From CBDBJK01 sp965206395 (GTDB lineage: Bacteria > Chloroflexota > Dehalococcoidia > Lucifugimonadales > CATOSD01), in NCBI GenBank assembly GCA_965206395.1, contig CBDBJK010000028.1, positions 1-64,000 on the forward strand: a stretch of 64,000 bases of DNA. Reading direction: 5' to 3'. The position numbers and the translations under genes are program-made. Positions 1-9,183 of this stretch are shown in pieces. Positions within the stretch are counted from its first letter, which is position 1. Each line of letters starts with the position of its first letter. The notes under the pieces are model-generated. The model did no database searches. It saw nothing but the letters and a program-made list of their open reading frames with translations, and was not told the origin of the DNA.

Positions 1-2
1 CG

Positions 3-83
3 ATTATAATTCCTCTTCAGAGCGGCGGTAATATATTGATGGATGAAAATGGATTCAAGGTCCTTGACGCCAACGGTAACTTA
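3..83 (+). pseudogene. 5' fragment of the S74-type surface protein, upstream of IS5-A
   Basis: The 27 codons from the window edge to the TTA at 81-83 read IIIPLQSGGNILMDENGF and on to DANGNL. They lie in the frame that resumes after the insertion sequence at 967 (VSSFNTTG...). Joining the halves through one TTA gives DANGNLVSSFN, and the 'IPL...DENGF/V.V.DA.GN' pattern recurs just after the junction (IPLKDANGN, ITIDENGVTV). This is therefore the upstream part of one gene split by IS5-A copy 1. The true start lies left of the window. Confidence 0.75.
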
Positions 84-963
84 GAGCGTCTAACAAAACC
101 TAATAAAAGGGGTTAGAATCTGGACATTCTCTGGAGGAGGATGACCTAATGTCTAAGCCCCTTGTAAGCGATGAATTCTGGGAACTGGTGCAACCTTTAC
201 TGCCGCCACAACCACCGAAGCCGAAAGGAGGAAGGCCCAGGATACCTGACAGACAGGTCCTAAGTGGGATACTGTTCGTGCTAAAGACAGGCATTGGCTG
301 GGAAGACCTACCCAAGGAGATGGACTGTGGCAGTGGGATGACCTGCTGGAGGCGCCTCAGAGATTGGCACCAGTCGGGAGTCTGGGAGCGCATCCACTTG
401 GTATGCCTTGAGCGCCTGCAAGCAGCTGAGCGCATAGACTGGACTCGCGCAGTGCTGGACAGTGCTTCAGTGCGAGCAGTTTTTGGGGGCAGAAAACAGG
501 CCCCAACCCCACGGACAGGGCGAAGGCGGGTAGCAAGCATCATATCATAACCGATGCCCAGGGCATTCCACTGGCGGTCAGGTTGACTGGCGCGAACGCT
601 CACGATGTCACCCAAGCCCTTGAGTTGGTGGATGCCATACCTGCTGTCAAGGGCAAGCGAGGCAGGCCTCGCAAGCGTCCTCTTCAGGCGCAGGGAGACA
701 GAGGGTATGACTCTGAGCCTGTTCGCAAGGAGTTGAAGAAGCGACATATCTGGCCGCTGCTGGCCAAGCGAGGTGAGCCGCATGGCAGCGGGTTGGGTGT
801 GCATAGATGGGTGGTTGAGAGAAGCCTGAGTTGGCTTCATCAGTTCCGACGCTTACGGGTTCGATATGAGCGCAGGGCAGACATACATGAGGCTTTCTTG
901 GCCATAGGTTGTGCCATCATCTGCTCTCGCTTTCTGTTCCAATAATGGTTTTGTTAGACGCTC
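84..963 (+). mobile_element. IS5-family insertion sequence, IS5-A copy 1
   Basis: An 880-bp element with near-perfect ~17-bp terminal inverted repeats (GAGCGTCTAACAAAACC at the left, its complement at the right end). It is flanked by TTA on both sides (81-83 and 964-966), which fits the 3-bp TNA duplication of some IS5-family groups. It carries one transposase split into two frames. Copies of the same length lie at 18578-19457 and 26864-27743 with the same translated products, so expansion was recent. This copy interrupts the S74-type surface protein gene. Confidence 0.93.
149..945 (+). CDS. IS5-family transposase, two frames joined by -1 frameshift (IS5-A copy 1)
   Basis: The first frame (149-550) holds an N-terminal DUF4096-like part (FWELVQPLLPP, GGRPRIPDR) and the first catalytic Asp in LDSASVRAV. 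The second frame supplies GSKHHIITDAQGIPLAV, GDRGYDS and the catalytic Glu in WVVERSLSW. The typical IS5 linker KTGPNPTDRAKAGSKHH is read in the -1 frame from the A run at 493-496. The T5-G5-C-A-G-A4 tract at 480-496 is the likely site of programmed frameshifting, as is usual in this family. Start ATG 149 has GGAGGA about 10 bases upstream. The same arrangement in all three copies argues for function rather than damage. Confidence 0.88.
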
Positions 964-966
964 TTA

Positions 967-3225
967 GTCAGCAGCTTCAACACGACTGGCTCAATCCACA
1001 ACAAGCCTGAACTGTTCTCGACGATATTTATTCCATTAAAGGACGCGAATGGCAACGATTCGGGCCGGATAACCATAGATGAAAATGGGGTAACCGTGAG
1101 GGATGCTGCTGGTAATCCTGTTGCCTTCTTCGATGAAACTGACTCCAGGCACTATAAGCCTGAATATTTTACAGGAGGCCTCTTCGCAGCGACCGCTGAT
1201 GCACAAGGCAACCTTACACCAGCGCAGGTAGCGCTAAACGGCCACAGCATTAGCATTGATAACATCGAAGGCGTACAGGTAGCGCAGGCCGCCATAACCG
1301 AGGACGATGCCTTTGAGATAAGCGTCAACGGCGACAGAGTTCTAAGATTGGAAAATGCTGATGCAAGTCCGAACATCATCGGTGGAAGCGCCAGCAACGC
1401 AGTTCTGGCGGGCGCCTTCGGAGCTACCATCGGCGGCGGCGGAACCGCTTCCAACATCGTTACCGACAACTTCGGATTCATAGGCGGCGGTGACGATAAC
1501 CAGGCAGGTAACAACAACGCAGACCTTACTGACGCTCAATACGCCACCATAGCCGGAGGACTCGACAACACAGCCAGCGGAGACCGCTCCGTTATTGCGG
1601 GAGGCTTCACGAATACCGCGTCGGACACGTTCGCTGCCGTAGGCGGCGGCGAACTCAATATGGCAACAGCTGAGGCTTCGACAGTGTCTGGCGGTGACAA
1701 CAACGAGGCAACCGAGATAGAGGCAACGGTGGGTGGTGGCGGCAGCAACTCCGCAAGCAATATCGGCGCTACCATCGGTGGAGGCACGAACAACATCGCG
1801 AGCGGATTCCTTGCTACCGTTAGCGGCGGTCAGTCCAATACGGCTAGCCAGCAGTTTGCCGCAGTAGGAGGCGGGTCTAACAACAACGCATCCTTCGACT
1901 TCGCCACGATTGCTGGAGGGCAGAACAACACCGCGGTCAGCCTGAACGCCACGATAGGCGGTGGCGACGGTAACTCGGCTTCAGCGCATGCAGTGGTGAG
2001 CGGTGGCGTAGACAACACAGCCAGCAATTCCTATGCAGCAATTGGTGGTGGGCAGAACAACGTCGTATCAGTCATATACGGCACCATCGCCGGCGGAGGC
2101 CCATCAGACCCGGCGAATAATCCCACGACGATCAACAATCGGGTCACCGACAACTATGGATCAGTAGGTGGTGGCGCAAACAATGAGGCCGGAGACAGCA
2201 ACTCGCAGACGGCATCATGGTTCGCAACGGTGGCAGGCGGTGCTAACAACGATGCTAGTGCGCTTGCATCGTTCGTCGGTGGTGGCAGCTCCAACGTAGC
2301 CAGCGGAAGCTCCTCAGCTATTGCCGGGGGTGTTGGCAACATTGCTAGCGGCAGCGGATCATTCATTGGGGGAGGAGGTTCGAATCAAGCCTCAGCCTTA
2401 TTAGGGGGAGCTACGATAGGCGGCGGATTCGGAAATATCGCCAGTGGAACCCAATCCACAATACCCGGTGGTCAAAACAACACAGCCGCAGGCGAACGCA
2501 GCTTTGCCGCCGGATTCAATGCCAATGTTTTGTCCAATCACGGCGGCGCGATGCTGTTTTCCGACAACCAGAACATCGACTTTGACTCCGCAGCCGCCAA
2601 TGAGTTTGCTGTGCGAGCGACGGGCGGCACTCGCATCGTATCCGCCATAAACATTGGGACAGGAGCACCAACGGCAGGCGTGCAACTTAGCCCTGGTTCA
2701 GGATCGTGGTCTTCGCTGAGCGACCGTAACGTAAAGGCCAACCTATCTGTCGTTGACAATCGGCAAATCTTGGAATTGTTGAGCCAGATTCCAATAGATA
2801 CCTGGAACTACAAGACACAAGACACGTCCATCCGTCACATAGGCCCAATGGCACAGGACTTCTACGCGGCATTTGGAGTTGGCGAGGTGGATACTCGGAT
2901 CAGCACCATCGACAGCGACGGCGTTGCACTGGCAGCTATTCAAGGTCTGTACGAACTGGTGCAGATAAAAGAAACAGAAATAGAGGCGCTAAAGCAGAAC
3001 ATTGATGCTCAGTACTCGGCCAATCAGGAGATGATTGCAGGCTTGCAGGAGCGGCTGGAAGCCCTTGAGAATGAGTCCGGCGCAAACGAGACAATCGAAC
3101 CTGCGGCAGTCGAGAAAAGCCAATCGATTTTCGGCTCGTATATGGCGTGGGCGCTGCTTGGCCTACTACCTCTTTCGGCCCTGCTTCTGGACTATCGCGT
3201 AAGAAAGACGCGCCAAAGGCAGTAA
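967..3225 (+). CDS. Repetitive surface protein with C-terminal S74 chaperone domain (3' part)
   Basis: The first GTG of this frame is 1096, but the frame is open from the IS edge and continues the 3-83 fragment. Residues ~100-460 (from GTG 1096) consist of about 17 imperfect 20-25-residue repeats of the type ATIGGGxxNxASG, like the head repeats of YadA-type trimeric adhesins. A peptidase_S74/endosialidase-type chaperone domain follows (SDRNVKANL, WNYKTQ, HIGPMAQDF), then a coiled coil (KETEIEALKQN) and a final membrane helix (WALLGLLPLSALLL) with a basic tail. S74 domains trimerise beta-helical fibres and cleave themselves off; the Ser of SDRNVK is the expected catalytic residue. Likely a cell-surface trimeric fibre. 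As it stands the gene is split by IS5-A. Hairpin or promoter signals are not evident between 967 and 1096. Confidence 0.8.
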   Translation, partial: VSSFNTTGSIHNKPELFSTIFIPLKDANGNDSGRITIDENGVTVRDAAGNPVAFFDETDSRHYKPEYFTGGLFAATADAQGNLTPAQVALNGHSISIDNIEGVQVAQAAITEDDAFEISVNGDRVLRLENADASPNIIGGSASNAVLAGAFGATIGGGGTASNIVTDNFGFIGGGDDNQAGNNNADLTDAQYATIAGGLDNTASGDRSVIAGGFTNTASDTFAAVGGGELNMATAEASTVSGGDNNEATEIEATVGGGGSNSASNIGATIGGGTNNIASGFLATVSGGQSNTASQQFAAVGGGSNNNASFDFATIAGGQNNTAVSLNATIGGGDGNSASAHAVVSGGVDNTASNSYAAIGGGQNNVVSVIYGTIAGGGPSDPANNPTTINNRVTDNYGSVGGGANNEAGDSNSQTASWFATVAGGANNDASALASFVGGGSSNVASGSSSAIAGGVGNIASGSGSFIGGGGSNQASALLGGATIGGGFGNIASGTQSTIPGGQNNTAAGERSFAAGFNANVLSNHGGAMLFSDNQNIDFDSAAANEFAVRATGGTRIVSAINIGTGAPTAGVQLSPGSGSWSSLSDRNVKANLSVVDNRQILELLSQIPIDTWNYKTQDTSIRHIGPMAQDFYAAFGVGEVDTRISTIDSDGVALAAIQGLYELVQIKETEIEALKQNIDAQYSANQEMIAGLQERLEALENESGANETIEPAAVEKSQSIFGSYMAWALLGLLPLSALLLDYRVRKTRQRQ

Positions 3226-3538
3226 TCGAATGCCTAGCTGTTTGGGGAAAAAAGACCCACTACAGAAGGACTTGATATTGGTACGCCACATCAAGACACT
3301 TGCGTTGTAGCTCGCTGAAGTGTTGGCGACCTGGGATATGTTCAATAAAGTGCTGAGATGGATCGGAAGACTTAGTCCGGAGCCTGGCTAGCAAACCATT
3401 TCGACGAGTGGAGTCGTGATCAGACCGAGGTCGCCATGGAGGGGTGCGTAGCTTGAAAGGGGAGTTAGACCTGAAAGAAGCGACCTTGTGGGTGTTTGGA
3501 TGGCGTCATAAGGAGATATCAAACACTTCAGACGGCGA
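3226..3538. other. Intergenic, no gene recognised
   Basis: About 310 bases between the surface protein and the promoter at 3539. Short open frames on the minus strand (e.g. from 3603) have no recognisable product, and I see no terminator hairpin with a T run. Confidence 0.5.
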
Positions 3539-3567
3539 TTGACAATATCAGAGGGTGGCCGTATAGT
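3539..3567 (+). promoter_or_regulatory. Sigma-70-type promoter TTGACA-N17-TATAGT
   Basis: The -35 box TTGACA (3539-3544) and -10 box TATAGT (3562-3567) are separated by exactly 17 bases, about 180 bases upstream of the esterase start. The surrounding ~65 bases closely match the region around the promoter at 41625-41653, including CGTATAGTCTGT and CTTCAGA upstream. Confidence 0.7.
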
Positions 3568-3749
3568 CTGTGCCATGACAGTATGTTGCATTTGCCAAAA
3601 CATTGGTCATTATCAGGGTGATGACGTTAGCCTGAGAGTTGCGAATCTGCGATTACAAAGCGTTAAAGAGAACAGGCAGAGAGGAACAGATCGGGATAAG
3701 GCAAGCCAGGCCTCGTCAAATGCATCTTCGTTCATTCCGGTGGGATCGT

Positions 3750-4700
3750 ATGGCACTTGATTCCGCTACTCTTAAGTTGCTTGAGCAGATGGCTGAAGGC
3801 GGCGGTAAGCCTCTTCACGAAAGCACACCCGACGAGGCACGCACCCTAGGATCGATGTTCGCAGAACTTGCCGGGCCTGGGCCAGAAATGCAACGTGTCG
3901 AGGAACGCACTATTGAGGGCCAGCGTGGCAAAGCCACACTCTGGATCTTTGTTCCCATAGAGAAACCTCGTGGAGTTCTGGTCTACTACCACGGAGGCGG
4001 ATGGGTCATAGGTTCGATTGACGAGTCTGACACAGTCGCACGTAAGCTCGCGGAGAGAACATCTTGCGCGGTCGTCCTCGTAGAATACCGTCTTGCGCCT
4101 GAGCATCGCTACCCAACGGCCGTGGATGACTCGTATGCAGCGCTGGAATGGGTGGGGAAACACCTGAGCGATATCGCGGGACAAGAGGTGCCACTGATCG
4201 TGGCTGGGGACAGTGCTGGTGGAAACCTCGCTGCGGTGATTGCTATACGCGCGCGCGACCGCAACGGACCACCCATAGCACTACAGGTGCTCATCTATCC
4301 CGTCACCGATGCAGATTTCGACCGACCCTCCTATATCGATCCCGAAAATGAACTACTGCTGACTCGCGATGCGATGATTTGGTTCTGGGATCATTACGTT
4401 CCGGAGTCCTCTCGCCGCACTGAGCCGGACGCCTCTCCGTTTCACACAGAGAATCTCTCTGGGCTTCCACCTGCTGTGATACTTACAGCGGAGCATGATG
4501 TCTTACGTGACGAAGGCGAGGCTTACGCCGGGCGTCTTAAGGATGCTAACGTACCGACTGATTTGAAAAGATATGTCGGCCAAATGCATGGATTCTTTAC
4601 CCTGCTGTTGCTGCCCGGCAGCGAGCTTGGCTTTCAACAGGTTGTAAAGGCAGTCAAAGCATGTATTGCGAGAACGCGCAAAGTTCAACCAGCAAAGTAA
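3750..4700 (+). CDS. Alpha/beta hydrolase, hormone-sensitive-lipase-type esterase
   Basis: A 316-residue esterase/lipase of the HSL (GDXG) family. The oxyanion motif HGGG is at 81-84, the nucleophile Ser155 in GDSAGG (153-158), the acid Asp250 in AEHDVLRDEG and the base His280 in QMHGFF, so the triad is complete. There is no signal peptide, so it is cytoplasmic. The ATG at 3750 was chosen because homology-like sequence (MALDSATLKLLEQM) begins there; the frame is open further upstream to 3639. The next gene starts 46 bases downstream and is a Baeyer-Villiger monooxygenase, suggesting the esterase hydrolyses the ester or lactone that the monooxygenase makes. The substrate cannot be told from sequence. 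Confidence 0.85.
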   Translation: MALDSATLKLLEQMAEGGGKPLHESTPDEARTLGSMFAELAGPGPEMQRVEERTIEGQRGKATLWIFVPIEKPRGVLVYYHGGGWVIGSIDESDTVARKLAERTSCAVVLVEYRLAPEHRYPTAVDDSYAALEWVGKHLSDIAGQEVPLIVAGDSAGGNLAAVIAIRARDRNGPPIALQVLIYPVTDADFDRPSYIDPENELLLTRDAMIWFWDHYVPESSRRTEPDASPFHTENLSGLPPAVILTAEHDVLRDEGEAYAGRLKDANVPTDLKRYVGQMHGFFTLLLLPGSELGFQQVVKAVKACIARTRKVQPAK

Positions 4701-4746
4701 TAAGGGCCAACACCCTTCCGAACGAAGAATCACCAGGAGAATAAAG

Positions 4747-6387
4747 ATGGCTAAATCAGGAAAATCCCCGGACTTCGACGCTGTAGTCATTGGGGCTGGC
4801 TTTGCAGGATTGGGCATGCTCTGGCGACTGCGAGAAGAACTCGGGATGTCCGCCCAAGTCTACGAGGCGGGCGCGGGAGTCGGCGGCACCTGGTATTGGA
4901 ACCGCTACCCCGGTGCTCGGTGCGACTCCGAGAGCTACATGTACTGCTTCTCATTCTCAAAAGAGCTACTTCAGGATTGGAACTGGAGCGGAAAATACCC
5001 TGAACAGCCAGAGATACTATCCTACCTTAACCACGTCACGGATCGCTTCGACCTGCGCCGCAACATCCAGTTCAACACCCGCGTCACCTCCGCAAAGTTC
5101 ATTGAAGACACTAACCATTGGGAGGTCGAAACAGATCAGGGCGACCACGTCACAGCACGATACCTGATTACTGGTATCGGATGCATCTCGACAGGCAATG
5201 TTCCCGACATAAACGGGCTGGACTCCTTCGAAGGGGACTGGTACCACACAGGAAGTTGGCCTCACGAAACAGTCGACTTCGCTGGAAAGAGTGTCGCTGT
5301 CATCGGCACGGGCTCGAGCGGAGTACAATCGATCCCAGTGATCGCCAAGCAAGCCAAGCACCTGACGGTTTTCCAGCGAACCCCGCAGTACGCTATCCCT
5401 GCACGCCACGGTACTGTAGATCGCAAGTTCATTGAGGAAGAGGTAAAACCCAACTACGATGAGATCTTAGATAAGGCGAAGTGGTCGCGAGCTGGCTTTC
5501 CTTTGGACCCCAGCGAACGCTCGGCTTTAGAGGTCACCGCGGAAGAGCGCCTGGAAACATACGAAGCTCTCTGGGCTATAGGTGGATTCAGTTTCCTGGG
5601 CGGATCATTCAAAGACATCCTCACGGACAGAAGGGCAAACGACACAGGTGCCGAGTTCGTCCGATCCAAGATCCGGGAAATAGTGAAGGATCCAGAGACT
5701 CTCGAGAAGCTTCTGCCAACGGACCATCCATTAGGATCGAAGCGTAATCTTATAGACACCAATTACTTCGAGACCTACAACCGCGAAAACGTCGAGCTGG
5801 TCGACATTCGCCACTCACCAATCCAGAAGATAACGCCGAAGGGGATTCGGACTGAGGACGAAGAGTTCGAGTTTGACATGATCGTCTTCGCCACTGGTTT
5901 TGATGCGATGACAGGCAGTTTCTTTAAGATGGGCATCCGCGGCAGAAACAATATGTCGCTTAAAGATAAGTGGTCCGAGGGGCCCAAGACTTACCTTGGC
6001 CTGCAAGCCGCAGGTTTCCCGAACATGTTTATGATAACGGGGCCTGGCAGTCCGTCCGTCCTCAGCAACATGCCAGTATCCATCGAGCAGCACATCGAAT
6101 GGATTGCCAACTTCCTCGCGTATCTTCGTGAACGCGGCATCGAGGCAGCTGAGGCAGATCTCGATGCGGAGACCGCATGGGTGTCCCATGTGAACGAGGT
6201 CGCCGAGACGACGATGTTCATGCTGGCAAACTCGTGGTACCTTGGGGCGAATATCCCTGGGAAGCCCCGTGTGTTCATGCCTTACGCTGGTGGCGTCGGA
6301 ACCTACCGCAAAAAATGCAATGAGGTCGCGGACAACGACTATGAGGGCTTCATCCTCGACTCCGGGAGTCCACTAAAGGCCGAGTAG
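4747..6387 (+). CDS. Flavin-dependent Baeyer-Villiger monooxygenase
   Basis: A 546-residue class B flavoprotein monooxygenase that would use FAD, NADPH and O2 to convert ketones into esters or lactones. The FAD Rossmann motif GAGFAG is at residues 16-21 and the NADPH Rossmann motif GTGSSG at 187-192. The Baeyer-Villiger fingerprint FxGxxxHxxxWP is complete at 161-172 (FEGDWYHTGSWP). The motif GGTWYWNRYPGARCD (~47-60) is typical of cyclohexanone/phenylacetone monooxygenase relatives. The start ATG 4747 has AGGAG about 7 bases upstream. It lies 46 bases after the esterase, on the same strand and with no terminator between, so the two are probably one transcript. Members of SAR202 are known to be rich in such enzymes. 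Confidence 0.92.
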   Translation: MAKSGKSPDFDAVVIGAGFAGLGMLWRLREELGMSAQVYEAGAGVGGTWYWNRYPGARCDSESYMYCFSFSKELLQDWNWSGKYPEQPEILSYLNHVTDRFDLRRNIQFNTRVTSAKFIEDTNHWEVETDQGDHVTARYLITGIGCISTGNVPDINGLDSFEGDWYHTGSWPHETVDFAGKSVAVIGTGSSGVQSIPVIAKQAKHLTVFQRTPQYAIPARHGTVDRKFIEEEVKPNYDEILDKAKWSRAGFPLDPSERSALEVTAEERLETYEALWAIGGFSFLGGSFKDILTDRRANDTGAEFVRSKIREIVKDPETLEKLLPTDHPLGSKRNLIDTNYFETYNRENVELVDIRHSPIQKITPKGIRTEDEEFEFDMIVFATGFDAMTGSFFKMGIRGRNNMSLKDKWSEGPKTYLGLQAAGFPNMFMITGPGSPSVLSNMPVSIEQHIEWIANFLAYLRERGIEAAEADLDAETAWVSHVNEVAETTMFMLANSWYLGANIPGKPRVFMPYAGGVGTYRKKCNEVADNDYEGFILDSGSPLKAE

Positions 6388-6752
6388 GGAAGGGAAGCTT
6401 TGAACGCTGGTATCTAGAGAATATTCAAGGCCACTTTCTCACGGTAGTAAAGAGGTTTGTCGGACCTTAGGGTAGATGCCATTGTTAACTTCTTGCGGCA
6501 TCGGACGCAAATGCGATTCCACTTTGCGACACGCCTTGACTGCGCTAATCGTCCGTTCTTACTGGCACCCACGTGGAATCGAACAGTCAGTGATACCTTG
6601 AACTTATGGCGGTGGGCGAATCACAGTCAGACCTCTGGCGGTCCATCGCAGCACAGGTCAACGGGTTGCGTTATCTATTTCCTGGGACACCACCACTGCA
6701 AAATCCTGGCCGCTTAACATCTATTGAGCAATAACCTGCAAGATGCGATCAG
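6388..6752. other. Intergenic, no gene recognised
   Basis: About 365 bases between the convergent monooxygenase gene and the minus-strand fragment ending at 6753. A TTG-initiated frame at 6457-6717 has no recognisable domain or ribosome binding site. No clear hairpin seen. Confidence 0.5.
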
Positions 6753-7274
6753 TTAATGATCACTCCATTGCATTCTGCTGGGTGTTGGCAACAGTTTCCG
6801 CAAGTCCGAAATAGTTGGCACGGCAGACGACGGAGCGCCGGTATCGACGGTCTCCCAGTCAGAGCAGATTATCCCCTCAGATGTAATCAGTGCAGTGAAA
6901 AAGCCCACTATTCCTATGGAAGGGAATCCTGGTGCAGATATTGGGATAGGTAATGGAGGGTCAATAGCTGGTAATGGCACTAACCATAATGGGAAAATAC
7001 CTGCGTCAGGGATGAATATCCAAGTGCCCCAAAGCGCGGGCTCTTCTGTACCTAGCTCGAAGTCTATAGTGAGCGTGCCGTCCGCAAAGCCGAGCGTCAA
7101 GTCAAGCGTGCATGAGAAAGGAATTACGATCGTGATACTATCAACGGCCTGATTGTCATCGCTGTCGGTGGCTGTGAGAGTGATGAGATGGACACCTGGT
7201 GAAAGCGTCGCGATCAGCAACTCTTCATCATTCCCAGCGAGAATAGGAACGATCATCCTACTTGATACTGTCAC
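6753..7274 (-). pseudogene. Fragment of a secreted repeat protein with shared C-terminal domain
   Basis: About 173 codons, apparently the C-terminal end of a larger extracellular protein. The first part (GVHLITLTATDSDDNQAVD) looks like the end of a PKD/cadherin-like beta-sandwich. The rest (CTLDLTLGFADGTLTIDFEL, then IFPLWLVPLP, GFPSIGIVGFF, CSDWETVDTGAPSSAVP) matches the C-terminal ~95 residues of the CSLREA/LRR protein at 38590-41109 nearly motif for motif. An in-frame stop lies a few tens of bases upstream of the GTG at 7274. There is no signal peptide and no ribosome binding site, so I read it as a 5'-truncated remnant. Confidence 0.65.
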
Positions 7275-7829
7275 GGTCCGTACCTCATCGATTAAGATAC
7301 CAATATTTGGGTGTATTTATTGCCTAGGCGCCCATCATAACTATATTGTAGCCAAAATGTTCGTAGCAAACACAAGAACTCCAATCACCCCGCGTTAGTT
7401 TATGTGGAGGAAAGTCAGCCGCTTCCTATACCTGGATGAACTCCCCAGTCTGCAGACCCATCCATGCCAACACGTGGTCACTGCTGCCCACCCCTCATAG
7501 CAACATAGTACCCCGATGAGGCTCAAGAGGAGCGCATTGATCTCGGGCCGAGGGCGCATCACTTCACGGGAACGCCAGCAATCCTAGACCTCACTTGACA
7601 GTCACGGAAATCGGTAAGGTGGTAAAATGGGAAGACCTGAGATTAGTACAGGTTTATGGCATGGCCGTTTTCCATCGTACCAAAAGGCCTGTGAGATGGC
7701 GTTGAGTACGGGCAGGCCGTTTCAAACTGGTTCACACAATTTCTTCCAATTCGCTAGTGTGAAGTTCAAGCAATAGTAAGAGTTCACCGTCAGGCTTAGA
7801 AGCAGGACTAGGCAATATCAATTCAGCTA
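7275..7829. other. Intergenic, no gene recognised
   Basis: About 550 bases between the surface-protein remnant and IS630 copy 1. It probably holds decayed sequence. No convincing frame, RNA gene or terminator was seen on either strand. Confidence 0.45.
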
Positions 7830-9078
7830 GTGGTCCAACATCATTGAAATGAATACCATGATAGTCATTGTTCCTCTTGGGGGTTCAATCGTAACGTTGA
7901 ACCGAGGAGGAACCATGATGTCTACCAAGAAGTACCGTATCAGACTGACTACCGACGAACAACAGGAACTCAACGCCTTGGTCTCACGCGGTCGGGCTGC
8001 GGCGTACAAACAGACCCATGCGCGCATTCTGCTGATGAGCGATGAGTCACGCTCGGACGGGGGAATGAAGGACGCGGACATCACCAGCGCGCTCGGTGTG
8101 GGACAGTCAACGGTCGAGCGAATACGCAAGCGCTGTGTGGAGGAGGGGGTCGAGTCTGCGCTGAATCGCAAAAAGCAACTGCGTCGGCGTCAAAAGAGAC
8201 TGGACGGCGAAGGTGAAGCACGGTTGATAGCGATGGCCTGCGGGGAACCGCCGGAGGGGCGTGCCAGTTGGACCCTGAAGCTGTTGGCTGACCAGTTGGT
8301 CGAGTGTGAGATAGTCGGGACCATTAGCACCGAGACGGTTCGCCAGGCGCTTAAAAAAAAACGAACTGAAGCCGTGGCTGAAGCAGAGTTGGTGCATCCC
8401 GCCCGGTCAGAGCGCGGAGTTTGTGTGCGCGATGGAAGACGTGATGGAAGACGTACTGGAGGTCTACCAACGGCCGTACGATGGGAATGAGGTTCTGGTG
8501 TGCATGGATGAGACGAGCAAACAGCAAGTCAAGGAGACGCGAGTGCCGCGTCCCGCAGCGCCCGGCTTATCGGCGGCATACGACTACGAATACGAGCGCA
8601 ATGGAGTGAGCAGCCTGTTCATGCTGTTTGCACCGTTGGACGGATGGCGCCGAGTCGAGGTCAGAGAGCGTCGCACGAAGGTGGACTGGGCGCATGTGAT
8701 AAAGAAACTGGTCGACGAGGACTACCCTGACAGAGACCGGATCGTGCTGGTAATGGACAATCTCAACACTCACAAGCTGTCCTCGCTATACGAGGCATTC
8801 GAGCCTGCTGAGGCGAGGCGTATAGCTGAGCGACTGGAGATACACTACACTCCCAAACACGGGAGTTGGTTGAATATGGCGGAGATAGAGATCGGTGTGC
8901 TGGCTCGACAGTGCCTGGACCGACGGATTGCCAATCAAGACATCCTGCGCGGCGAGGTCAATGCTTGGCAGAATCAACGCAACCGGGATGTGATACGAGT
9001 GGATTGGCGCTTCACTACCGAGGATGCGCGCATCAAGCTAAAGTCACTCTACCCATCAATACAAAAACGTTGAACCAC
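7830..9078 (+). mobile_element. IS630-family insertion sequence, copy 1
   Basis: A 1249-bp element bounded by imperfect inverted repeats (GTGGTCCAACATCATTG at the left, GTGGTTCAACGTTTTTG reading in from the right) and flanked by TA on both sides (7828-7829, 9079-9080), the standard IS630/Tc1 target duplication. It lies between genes. Copy 2 at 28877 differs at only a couple of bases. Copies 3, 4 and 5 (37235, 43983, 53984) carry small indels. Confidence 0.93.
7915..9073 (+). CDS. IS630-family transposase, two overlapping frames (IS630 copy 1)
   Basis: Frame 1 (ATG 7915 or 7918, after GAGGAGG) contains an N-terminal helix-turn-helix (DITSALGVGQSTVERIRKR). Frame 2 ends at 9073 and holds the DDE catalytic domain: Asp in LVCMDETSKQ, Asp in RIVLVMDNLNTH and Glu in LNMAEIEIG. 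The frames meet at an A9 run (8353-8361). Removing one A gives QALKKNELKPWLKQSW, the usual IS630 linker, so a +1 shift or transcriptional slippage on A9 would make the full ~385-residue enzyme. The same A9 occurs in copies 1, 2, 4 and 5. Confidence 0.87.
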
Positions 9079-9183
9079 TAGCTTATAATCGGTATTAATC
9101 CATATGACCGGGACTATAGTTAAACAACTCTTGGCAACTCATAACAGCCCGTGAATCTTGTTTATTTATTTAAGGAGAAGCAT

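Noticed and set aside
480..583. Frameshift in IS5-A transposase as damage
   Set aside because: All three copies share it at a slippery T5/G5/A4 tract and the family commonly uses programmed shifting.
100..840. Long minus-strand open frame (246 codons) across each IS5-A copy
   Set aside because: It is antisense to the transposase frames, has no domain and recurs only because the IS recurs. A shadow frame.
1536..2366. Several minus-strand frames rich in Pro and Leu opposite the GGGxxNxAS repeats
   Set aside because: They are the antisense of a repetitive Gly/Asn/Ala coding region; periodic codon use explains them.
6457..6717. 86-codon frame after the monooxygenase gene
   Set aside because: TTG start, no ribosome binding site, no recognisable domain, basic/Arg-Trp-rich composition typical of chance frames.
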